This document shows, piece by piece, positions 6,979 to 13,065 of a DNA stretch of 13,065 nt (position 1 is its first letter; the number at the start of each line of letters is the position of its first letter). The notes beneath the pieces are model-generated. The model was not told where the DNA came from, ran no database searches, and saw only the letters and a list, made by a program, of their open reading frames with translations. The position numbers and the translations under genes are program-made. This DNA comes from CAZTJA01 sp964613745 (lineage in GTDB: Bacteria; Desulfobacterota; Desulfomonilia; Desulfomonilales; Desulfomonilaceae): the NCBI GenBank assembly GCA_964613745.1, contig CAZTJA010000090.1:1-13065 (forward strand), given 5' to 3'.

Positions 6979-7853
6979 CGATCGCTTACGCAGTAGAAGC
7001 TAACGACATAACTTACACATATCAAGAGGGTACAAAGGCTCTTGACGGGGTTAATTTCTGGGCTCGACCCGGGGAGTTTGTCGCAATGCTGGCCTCCAAC
7101 GGTTCAGGAAAAACAACTCTCATCAAGTTATTGGTGGGTCTCTTGAAGCCGGACTCCGGGACGGCTCGCATCGATGGTGTCGATATAAATCGGATTCCCA
7201 AACGTGAGCTTTATCAGAAAATCGGGCTCGTCCTGCAGAACCCCAATGATCAGTTGTTTGCGGCAACCGTTGAAGAAGACGTGGCTTATGGCCCAAGGAA
7301 TCTCGGGCTAACCGAAACGGAAGTCCAGACTCGAGTTACGGAATCCCTGGAAGCTGTTGATGCGGCGGCTCTTTATGGCCGCGCAATTCATCACCTCAGT
7401 TTCGGAGAGCAAAAACGAATTTGCATGGCGGGTGTGCTGGCCATGAGACCTCGAGTTCTCATTCTTGATGAACCAACTGCGGGGTTGGATCCGGCCGGTG
7501 AGGCTCTCATGATGAGGCTATTGAATAATCTCAACAGAAAACAAGGTATTACCGTTGTTTTGGCAACGCACAATGTCGATTTGCTGCCGCTTTTTGCAGA
7601 TAGGATTGTTGTGCTGCAAAAAGGAAAAGTGCTCAGTGAGGGTCCTGCAGACGAGATATTCTGCGATCATGAAATGATAGACCGAGCATGTCTCCGGCTG
7701 CCCTACATCGCAGCGTTACTCCATAAGATGAAGCAGAGCGACGGTGTCCCCATTAACGGACTCCCCTTAACGATAGGTGAAGCGAGATCACGTCTTCTGG
7801 AGCTTATTCCCGACAATTTAATAGTGAAACCCGAAGAGGTGGAATTGCAGTGA
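6963..7853 (+). CDS. cbiO: Cobalt ECF transporter ATPase CbiO
   Basis: ABC ATPase that powers cobalt uptake. From the ATG at 6963 it has 296 residues. Visible in order: an aromatic A-loop region (ITYTYQEG), Walker A as ASNGSGKT (44-51), Q-loop QNPNDQLF (92-99), signature LSFGEQKR (145-152), Walker B VLILDEP (165-171) with catalytic Glu170, D-loop AGLDP, and switch His203 in ATHNVD. The usual first glycine of Walker A is alanine (Ala44). A C-terminal extension of about 60 residues follows the core. Starts at 6966 (GTG) or 6975 (GTG, forming GTGA with the cbiQ stop) are possible; 6906 is too far inside cbiQ. GTGA overlap with cbiD at the 3' end. Confidence 0.95.
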   Translation: MVAEVTIAYAVEANDITYTYQEGTKALDGVNFWARPGEFVAMLASNGSGKTTLIKLLVGLLKPDSGTARIDGVDINRIPKRELYQKIGLVLQNPNDQLFAATVEEDVAYGPRNLGLTETEVQTRVTESLEAVDAAALYGRAIHHLSFGEQKRICMAGVLAMRPRVLILDEPTAGLDPAGEALMMRLLNNLNRKQGITVVLATHNVDLLPLFADRIVVLQKGKVLSEGPADEIFCDHEMIDRACLRLPYIAALLHKMKQSDGVPINGLPLTIGEARSRLLELIPDNLIVKPEEVELQ

Positions 7854-8914
7854 CCGAATTGCGTACGGGCATCACAACCGGGAGCTGTGCTGCAGCGGCT
7901 GCAAAGGCAGCTGTATTGGTGCTTTCCGGAGAGGAGCCTCCCAAGAGGATTGAGATTCCCCTGCCGGGAGGAAAACGTATATCGATTGCAATAGAATATT
8001 GCCGTAAAAATGAGGACTCCGTTACGGCGGCAGTGAAGAAAGACGCTGGAGATGATCCGGATGTTACGGATGGACATCTGATTCTCTCCGAGGTCAGATT
8101 CAGCAGGAGTAATGGAATAATGTTTAAGGCAGGGGACGGAGTGGGGACGGTTACAAAACCGGGTCTGCAAGTTCCACCCGGTGAACCTGCAATCAATCCC
8201 GTTCCGCGAAAAATGATCGAGAATGCCCTAAGAGAGGTCACCCAATCCGGCGTGGAGGTGACAGTTTCCATTCCTGGCGGCACTGATCTGGCAGAGAAGA
8301 CCTATAATCCAAGGCTGGGGATCGTTGGCGGTTTGTCGATACTCGGAACATCCGGGATAGTGCGGCCGTTCAGTTGTGATGCCATCAGAGATTCCATACA
8401 TTGCAGCCTGGATGTGGCGGAAGCATGTGGAATATACAATCCTATAATCGTTCCCGGCCGGATAGGTGAAAAGTCTGCAAGAAGATATTTTGATGTGTCG
8501 GACCAGCAGGTTATCGAGACGGGCAACGAATGGGGATTCACTGTTGAGCGGTTGAAGAATTACCCATTTGAGTCGATTCTCGTGTTGGGGCATCCGGGGA
8601 AGCTGGCCAAGCTACCGGCAGGCTGGTGGGACACTCATTCCTCCCGTTCGGGCAGTGCCGTTCCCTATGTGATGGATCTAGTGAAGGGGCTCGGGTTTTC
8701 GGTATCGGATTCTCATACGGTTGAAGGAATCTTTGAACATCTGAATGATCTTGAAATGAGAACGACTGCGGAACAGTTGGCACGTCGGATTCATAGTGTT
8801 TTGGCCGACAAGATCCGGGCGGAAGTTTCCCTCTCAGTGTTTCTGGTAAACATTGCAGGAACAAAAATCGGTTCTTATGGAGACCTTGGCAGTTGGAACG
8901 CTCTGGAAAAATAA
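7850..8914 (+). CDS. cbiD: Cobalt-precorrin-5B (C1)-methyltransferase CbiD
   Basis: SAM-dependent methylation of C1 after ring contraction, specific to the anaerobic pathway. The 354-residue length is typical. Family motifs: LRTGITTGSCAAAAAKAA (residues 4-21), KKDAGDDPDVTDG (63-75), TKPGLQVPPGEPAINPVPRKMI (102 onwards) and YNPRLGIVGGLSILGTSGIV (152-171). It starts with GTG at 7850, overlapping the cbiO stop as GTGA, with GAGGTGG at 7836-7842 as ribosome binding site. CbiD is unrelated to the other cobalamin methyltransferases, so recognition is unambiguous. Confidence 0.97.
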   Translation: MTELRTGITTGSCAAAAAKAAVLVLSGEEPPKRIEIPLPGGKRISIAIEYCRKNEDSVTAAVKKDAGDDPDVTDGHLILSEVRFSRSNGIMFKAGDGVGTVTKPGLQVPPGEPAINPVPRKMIENALREVTQSGVEVTVSIPGGTDLAEKTYNPRLGIVGGLSILGTSGIVRPFSCDAIRDSIHCSLDVAEACGIYNPIIVPGRIGEKSARRYFDVSDQQVIETGNEWGFTVERLKNYPFESILVLGHPGKLAKLPAGWWDTHSSRSGSAVPYVMDLVKGLGFSVSDSHTVEGIFEHLNDLEMRTTAEQLARRIHSVLADKIRAEVSLSVFLVNIAGTKIGSYGDLGSWNALEK

Positions 8915-9525
8915 TAATTGCCGGATGCGGTCCCGGATCGGCGGATCTCCTCACGGATGCTGCACGTACGGCCGTTTCGGAAGCTGAAGTGTTGATTGGT
9001 GCACAGAGGCTGTTGGATTTGTTTCCAGAAACGAACGCCCATAGAATAGTAGTCGATACTAAGATCGATATCCTATTGGACAGTATAGAACAGGTCCGAG
9101 GAAAGCGGGTCGTGGTACTCGTTTCCGGTGATCCCGGTCTATTCAGCCTCGGCAAGCTGGTCGTAAGGAAATTCGGCAGGGAAAACTGCACCGTTATACC
9201 GGGTATCAGTTCGGTGCAAGCGGCATTTGCCGCATTGGGGTATGATTGGGCGGACGCAAAGATTATCAGTGCCCACAAAGAAGATCCCGTTCTATCCGGT
9301 GAACTCCTTGATGCAGGCAAAATTGCGATATTAGCCGGTCGGGAAGAATCACTTCCGTGGGTGTACGATCGGCTTGCTCCCCTTTTAAATGATGCGAAGA
9401 TTTTCGTATGCGAAGATATCAGTCTCGAAGATGAAAAGATACGCGAAGTTCCAAGGGAGCTACTTAAGGAAATAGAAGTTTCATCACGGACTATAGTAAT
9501 AATCATTAAGAGTAGTTGTTTATGA
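8893..9525 (+). CDS. cbiE: Cobalt-precorrin-7 (C5)-methyltransferase CbiE
   Basis: Tetrapyrrole methylase that methylates C5 of the ring using SAM. It has 210 residues. The glycine-rich IIIAGCGPGSADLLT (residues 7-21), LIGAQRLLDLF (34-44), VSGDPGLFSLGK (77-88) and VIPGISSVQAAFA mark the CbiE/CobL-N subgroup. The start is TTG at 8893, 22 bp inside cbiD, with GGAGA at 8879-8883; no ATG or GTG lies in frame ahead of the glycine motif. Unlike many organisms, no CbiT domain or gene follows: the ORF ends after the methylase domain and overlaps cbiL as ATGA. Confidence 0.94.
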   Translation: MERSGKIIIAGCGPGSADLLTDAARTAVSEAEVLIGAQRLLDLFPETNAHRIVVDTKIDILLDSIEQVRGKRVVVLVSGDPGLFSLGKLVVRKFGRENCTVIPGISSVQAAFAALGYDWADAKIISAHKEDPVLSGELLDAGKIAILAGREESLPWVYDRLAPLLNDAKIFVCEDISLEDEKIREVPRELLKEIEVSSRTIVIIIKSSCL

Positions 9526-10247
9526 AAAAAGGAACTCTTTACGGCATCGGAGTCGGTCCGGGAGACCCGGACCTCATTACTGTAAAAGGCGCTCAAACGA
9601 TACGGGCATGCAGACACATATTTGTGCCTAAGGCCAGGACGGCGGCGGACAGCGTGGCCTTGAGCATTGCCAAAAAGCATCTCGGGGACAATGCTGAAGT
9701 CCATGAAATAGTATTCCCGATGACCACTGACAAATCGGAACTTGAGCAACGTTGGGAGGATTCGGCACTCAGGATAGCCGAAGCACTCGAAAAGGGAGAA
9801 GATGCCTGTTTTCTGACCTTGGGCGATACGTTCCTCTATTCAACATACACGTACATGCTCCGGGCGCTCAGAAGAAGACTGCCGGATGTAAGCGTCGTCA
9901 CCATTCCTGGAATCACCGCTTTCAGCGCTGCAGCGGCTTTGGCGGAATTCCCGGTTGGCGAACGTAAAGACAGCGTCACGATTGTGCCTACAGCGGACGA
10001 TCTGAATCAGGTTCGCACTGCCGTAAATGCGGGCGGCACAGTGGTTTTAATGAAGATCGGCAAGCGATTGGGCAGAATACTGGATGTCTTGGAGAGTACA
10101 GGCGCTTTGGGCCGCAGCGTTTTCGTTTCTCACGTGGGGATGCCGGAACAACGTATCGAGAAGGATTTATCACGACTCCGTGGTGCTGAAGACGAAGCGG
10201 GATATCTGTCGATAATACTGGTTAAGGGGAAAGGCGAAGAATCATGA
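9522..10247 (+). CDS. cbiL: Cobalt-factor II C20-methyltransferase CbiL
   Basis: SAM-dependent methylation at C20, the first methylation after cobalt insertion. It has 241 residues. Motifs: GTLYGIGVGPGDPDLITVKG (residues 4-23), IFVPKA (33-38), LTLGDTFLYSTYTYM (98-112) and IPGITAFSAAAALA (128-141); the YSTY motif separates CbiL/CobI from the other methylases in this cluster. The ATG at 9522 overlaps the cbiE stop (ATGA); an in-frame TTG at 9516 is less likely. Confidence 0.96.
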   Translation: MKKGTLYGIGVGPGDPDLITVKGAQTIRACRHIFVPKARTAADSVALSIAKKHLGDNAEVHEIVFPMTTDKSELEQRWEDSALRIAEALEKGEDACFLTLGDTFLYSTYTYMLRALRRRLPDVSVVTIPGITAFSAAAALAEFPVGERKDSVTIVPTADDLNQVRTAVNAGGTVVLMKIGKRLGRILDVLESTGALGRSVFVSHVGMPEQRIEKDLSRLRGAEDEAGYLSIILVKGKGEES

Positions 10248-11002
10248 AGGTTCTTTTTGTGGGGGCAGGTCCGGGTGATCCCGAATTGTTGACAATCAAG
10301 GCTCACCGAATCTTGTCTTCGTGCAAGATCTGCGTGTACGCAGGATCACTCGTAAGCCCTTCCGTTCTGGAGTTAATCCCGCCTGATGCCCAAAAACACG
10401 ATTCCGCGGAGATGTCGTTGGAAGAAACAACCGAGGTCTGCCGCCGTGGACGGGATCTAAACGTAGATGTGGTGAGGCTGCATTCGGGCGATCCGTCCAT
10501 ATATGGAGCCATAAGAGAGCAGATGAATGAGTTGGATAAGCTCGGGATTGAATACGATGTCGTTCCGGGTGTGAGTTCATTCCAAGCTTCAGCGGCCGCA
10601 CTAAAGACGGAACTTACAGCTCCTGAGATTTCCCAGACCATCATTCTTACAAGGACTTCGGGTCGCACGCCCATGCCTGACAGACAGGAATTGGAGATCC
10701 TTGCGAAAACCCATTCCACGCTGTGTCTGTTCTTATCGGTTCACAAGTTAAAGGAGTCCGCTGAGGTGTTGGCGAAAGAGTATGGGCCGGACTGTCCGGT
10801 AGGTATAGTGTACAGGGCTTCATGGCCGGACCAGAAAATCATTCGGGGAACATTACGTAATATCGCCGGCAAGATACCGGAAGGTGAGATGAAGAAAACG
10901 GCCATGATTGTGGTGGGACATGCCCTTTCAAGAGAAATTCCGCGGTCAAAATTGTACGACCCTGAGTTTACGCACGAATACCGAATCGGAACGGTCCAAT
11001 GA
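10244..11002 (+). CDS. cbiF: Cobalt-precorrin-4 (C11)-methyltransferase CbiF
   Basis: SAM-dependent methylation at C11 of cobalt-precorrin-4. It has 252 residues, the normal size. Motifs: VLFVGAGPGDPELLTIKA (residues 3-20), CVYAGSLVSP (30-39), LHSGDPSIYGAIREQM (79-94), VPGVSSFQASAAAL (107-120) and RTSGRTPMP (137-145). These are diagnostic of CbiF/CobM. It overlaps cbiL and cbiG by ATGA on both sides. Confidence 0.97.
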   Translation: MKVLFVGAGPGDPELLTIKAHRILSSCKICVYAGSLVSPSVLELIPPDAQKHDSAEMSLEETTEVCRRGRDLNVDVVRLHSGDPSIYGAIREQMNELDKLGIEYDVVPGVSSFQASAAALKTELTAPEISQTIILTRTSGRTPMPDRQELEILAKTHSTLCLFLSVHKLKESAEVLAKEYGPDCPVGIVYRASWPDQKIIRGTLRNIAGKIPEGEMKKTAMIVVGHALSREIPRSKLYDPEFTHEYRIGTVQ

Positions 11003-11775
11003 GAACAGCCGTTCTCACCCTTTCGCCTGAAGGCACTCTTATAGCCAAGCGTTTGGCTGAGAACATCGATGGTGTGGATGTGTTTGTTCACACGTGTGTG
11101 GACGGTCACGATGATGTGAGAAGATTCACGTCGATAGCGGAACTAACCGGTGAAATATTCCACGAGTATGAAGGCTTCGTTTATATCGCCCCATGCGGCG
11201 TGGTTGTCAGGTCTATAGCGGCTCACTTGAAAAATAAATATGAGGACCCGGCGGTCGTCGTGGTGGACGTGTACGGTAGATGGTCAATAAGTTTGCTCAG
11301 CGGACATGAGGGTGGAGCAAACGATCTAGCGCTCCAAGTGGCCAATGTCATCGCAGCGGAACCCATTGTCACGACTTCAACGGAAGCTCTCAAGGACATT
11401 ATTGTTGGCGTCGGCTGTAGACGGGGAACTGAGAAACAAAATATAGTCACTGCCGTGAACAGCGCTTTAGGATCTGCGAATTTGGGGATTGAAGCAGTCA
11501 GACTCATTGCATCGGCGGACATAAAGTCGGATGAAGCAGGATTGATTGCGGCTGCTCAGGAATTGGGAGTTCCGTTGAAATTTATATCTTCCAATGAAAT
11601 ACGTGAGTGTGCTTACGAATTCCGGAAATCGGATTTTGTACAAGAACAAGTTGATTTGCCCGCAGTCGCCGAACCGGCGGCGCTTCTCGCGGGGAGGAGG
11701 ACGAGATTACTACTTCCGAAAACAAGCTTCGGCGGGATAACGGTGGCGATAGCAAAGGAAAGCTTTATATCGTAG
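10999..11775 (+). CDS. cbiG: Cobalt-precorrin-5A hydrolase CbiG, compact form without the middle domain
   Basis: Opens the delta-lactone of cobalt-precorrin-5A and releases acetaldehyde, completing ring contraction. The N-terminal domain carries IAPCGVVVRSIA (residues 63-74) and the signature LSGHEGGANDLA (100-111); the C-terminal CobE-like domain starts with IIVGVGCRRGT (134-144) and ends with TVAIAKE (248-254). At 258 residues it is roughly 90 shorter than the approx. 350-residue enterobacterial protein: the C-terminal domain follows the VTTSTEALK end of the N-terminal domain almost directly, so the middle domain seems missing. ATGA overlap with cbiF. The last part overlaps the upstream-extended cbiH frame by up to 70 bp. 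Confidence 0.95.
   Translation: MRTAVLTLSPEGTLIAKRLAENIDGVDVFVHTCVDGHDDVRRFTSIAELTGEIFHEYEGFVYIAPCGVVVRSIAAHLKNKYEDPAVVVVDVYGRWSISLLSGHEGGANDLALQVANVIAAEPIVTTSTEALKDIIVGVGCRRGTEKQNIVTAVNSALGSANLGIEAVRLIASADIKSDEAGLIAAAQELGVPLKFISSNEIRECAYEFRKSDFVQEQVDLPAVAEPAALLAGRRTRLLLPKTSFGGITVAIAKESFIS
11695..11700 (+). promoter_or_regulatory. Perfect Shine-Dalgarno (AGGAGG) inside cbiG, ahead of a possible AUU start of cbiH
   Basis: AGGAGG lies 5 nt before an ATT codon at 11706 in the cbiH frame. That ATT is the only ATN codon in frame between the upstream stop (11652) and the KLYIV start of the methylase fold. The match could be chance within the Gly-Arg-Arg codons of cbiG. Confidence 0.5.
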
Positions 11776-12485
11776 GCATAGGACCCGGCGGTCCTCAACA
11801 TCGTACCAGGCGTGCCGAAGAGGTGATAACCGGCTCCGACATTATAGTTGGATACAAAAAGTACATTGACTCAATCAAAGATCTTACCGGAGGAAAACAG
11901 ACAATTACCTCCGGGATGCGGAAGGAAATCGAACGGTGTAGTGCAGCCGTTGATGCGGCAGTGTCAGGATCCGTTGTGGCTTTGATCTCATCCGGGGACG
12001 CCGGAATTTACGGAATGGCCGGTTTGGCGCTCGAGATGATAACAAAGCAAGATCCTTCCATTGCTGTTGAAATCATTCCGGGCGTTACTGCTGCAGGTTC
12101 GGTGGGCGCCAGGTTAGGTGCACCTTTAATGCTGGATTTTGCGTGCATTAGTTTGAGCGATTTGCTCGTGGAATGGACAAGCATTGTAAAACGTCTGGAA
12201 GCGGTGGCATCAGCTGATTTGGTTACCGCTCTCTACAATCCGCGAAGCACAAAACGTAAGAGCCAACTCGTTGAGGCCGTGGAGATATTCAAAAAGTATC
12301 GATCGGGCAGCGTTCCCGTGGGGATCGGAACCTCCGTAGGAACCGATGAAGAGACCATTGTAATTACGGACCTTGATCACCTCCTTGAAGCCGACGTGAA
12401 CATGCGGAGCATCGTAGTTATTGGTAATACTACGTCAAAGGTTATCAATAATTGGCTGATTACTCCGCGTGGATACCAAGTATGA
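11706..12485 (+). CDS. cbiH: Cobalt-factor III / precorrin-3B C17-methyltransferase CbiH (start uncertain)
   Basis: Catalyses C17 methylation coupled to ring contraction. Family motifs: GKLYIVGIGPGGPQHRT (11757 onwards), IVGYKKYID (47-55 counted from 11706), GMRKEIERC (70-78), LISSGDAGIYGMAGL (93-107), IIPGVTAAGSVGARLGAPL (123-141) and ALYNPRSTKRK (175-185). The first conventional start codon, GTG at 11823, would remove the SAM-binding GIGPGG loop and give only 220 residues, so it is rejected. Upstream the frame is open to 11655 without ATG, GTG or TTG. ATT at 11706 with AGGAGG gives 259 residues, the normal size with a polar N-terminal extension. Alternatively, a -1 shift at GCA AAG (11752-11757) would fuse CbiG to CbiH, or a base is wrong. 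The function is secure; the start is not. ATGA overlap with cbiJ. Confidence 0.88.
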   Translation: MTTSENKLRRDNGGDSKGKLYIVGIGPGGPQHRTRRAEEVITGSDIIVGYKKYIDSIKDLTGGKQTITSGMRKEIERCSAAVDAAVSGSVVALISSGDAGIYGMAGLALEMITKQDPSIAVEIIPGVTAAGSVGARLGAPLMLDFACISLSDLLVEWTSIVKRLEAVASADLVTALYNPRSTKRKSQLVEAVEIFKKYRSGSVPVGIGTSVGTDEETIVITDLDHLLEADVNMRSIVVIGNTTSKVINNWLITPRGYQV

Positions 12486-13065
12486 TTCTATTGTTCGGCG
12501 GAACGAGCGAAACGCCTATTATTGCGGAGAGACTCGCCGGCGCCGGACTGGATATTCTTGTTTCAATGGCTACTGATGTTCCTCTTGATTTGCCCGACAG
12601 CAACAAAATTACATTGCGTCGCGGAACACTCGATCTGCAAGCCATGAAGACTTTCCTCGGTGAAGGATCATTTCATCTGGTGATTGACGCCTTGCATCCG
12701 TATGCGATCAAAGCTCATGAAACGGTGCATCAGGCGGCAGGGTCACTCGACATTCCCGTCATGAATTTTCGGAGACCCGGCATATTGTCCAACAGAAAAG
12801 GCCTCCACTTTGAACCGGACCATGAGTCCGCGGCTAAGAAGGCCTTTTCCTTCGGGAAACCCGTGTTTTTAACTATAGGATCCCGGAATCTTGAACCGTA
12901 TGCAGTGGCCTGCAAGGGAATGGGTTTAAAAATGATATGCCGAGTTCTCGATCACCCGGATTCATTGATCGCTTGCAGGAATGTCGGGATCCCGGAGGAA
13001 AACGTTATTGCCGGCAGGGGTCCGTTCTCGGTTGAAGATAATTGCATGGTGATTGATCGGTTCGG
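12482..13065 (+). CDS. cbiJ: Cobalt-precorrin-6A reductase CbiJ (CobK), 3'-truncated by window edge
   Basis: NAD(P)H-dependent reduction of the macrocycle of cobalt-precorrin-6A. The ATG at 12482 overlaps the cbiH stop (ATGA) and the frame remains open to the end of the window, giving 194 residues of an expected 250 or so. Motifs: ILLFGGTSET (residues 2-11, nucleotide-binding start), VIDALHPYAIKAHE (67-80; most relatives have DATHPFA), LTIGSRNL (130-137) and GRGPFSVEDN (178-187), all standard for CbiJ/CobK. No stop is visible because the window ends. Confidence 0.94.
   Translation, partial: MILLFGGTSETPIIAERLAGAGLDILVSMATDVPLDLPDSNKITLRRGTLDLQAMKTFLGEGSFHLVIDALHPYAIKAHETVHQAAGSLDIPVMNFRRPGILSNRKGLHFEPDHESAAKKAFSFGKPVFLTIGSRNLEPYAVACKGMGLKMICRVLDHPDSLIACRNVGIPEENVIAGRGPFSVEDNCMVIDRF

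Noticed and set aside
8538..9749. Long open frame on the minus strand (403 codons)
   Set aside because: It lies antisense to cbiD, cbiE and cbiL, all strongly supported by family motifs; its translation is Ser/Arg/Pro-rich and shows no recognisable domain. It is a shadow of codon bias.
11823..11825. GTG as the start of cbiH
   Set aside because: It would delete the conserved KLYIVGIGPGGP segment that begins every member of this methyltransferase family.
1..13065. Mobile elements, CRISPR arrays, tRNA/rRNA genes, or an unknown system
   Set aside because: No direct or inverted repeat arrays, transposase-like products or RNA gene signatures were seen; essentially all sequence is accounted for by the cobalamin and cobalt-transport genes.

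Overview
The window lies inside a long, tightly packed gene cluster for anaerobic (early cobalt insertion) cobalamin biosynthesis with an embedded cobalt importer. Every recognisable gene is on the + strand, coding density is close to 100 %, and both ends cut through genes (cbiP at the left, cbiJ at the right). Base composition is roughly even. A complete cbi-type (oxygen-independent) set points to an anaerobic or facultative bacterium. The gene order and protein styles look to me like a Desulfobacterota/deltaproteobacterial anaerobe, but that taxonomic guess is inference and was not tested.

Layout: (1) 1-4442, late corrin-ring steps: cbiP (cobyric acid synthase, 5' end missing), cbiB (aminopropanol arm attachment), cbiA (a,c-diamidation), cbiC (methyl migration to hydrogenobyrinate-type ring). 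(2) 4443-4507, a 65-bp AT-rich spacer, the longest non-coding stretch in the window. (3) 4508-5141, cbiX cobaltochelatase, interrupted by a 100-N assembly gap. (4) 5150-7853, the ECF-type cobalt importer cbiM-cbiN-cbiQ-cbiO. (5) 7850-13065, ring methylation, contraction and reduction: cbiD, cbiE, cbiL, cbiF, cbiG, cbiH, cbiJ (3' end missing).

How they work together: CbiMNQO imports Co2+; CbiX inserts it into sirohydrochlorin; CbiL, CbiH, CbiF, CbiG, CbiD, CbiJ and CbiE methylate, contract and reduce the macrocycle; CbiC rearranges it; CbiA and CbiP amidate it; CbiB attaches the aminopropanol linker. Most junctions are ATGA, GTGA, TGATG or slightly longer overlaps, so one transcript with translational coupling is likely. 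A B12 riboswitch would be expected upstream of this window; none is visible inside it.

This is a known pathway, not a new system. The points worth a second look are local: cbiH has no ATG/GTG/TTG ahead of its essential glycine-rich motif (strong Shine-Dalgarno plus AUU, or a possible -1 frameshift from cbiG); CbiG appears to lack its usual middle domain; cbiT is absent from its usual place next to cbiE; the assembly gap falls in the CbiX C-terminal extension directly after a histidine; and CbiO has a variant P-loop.
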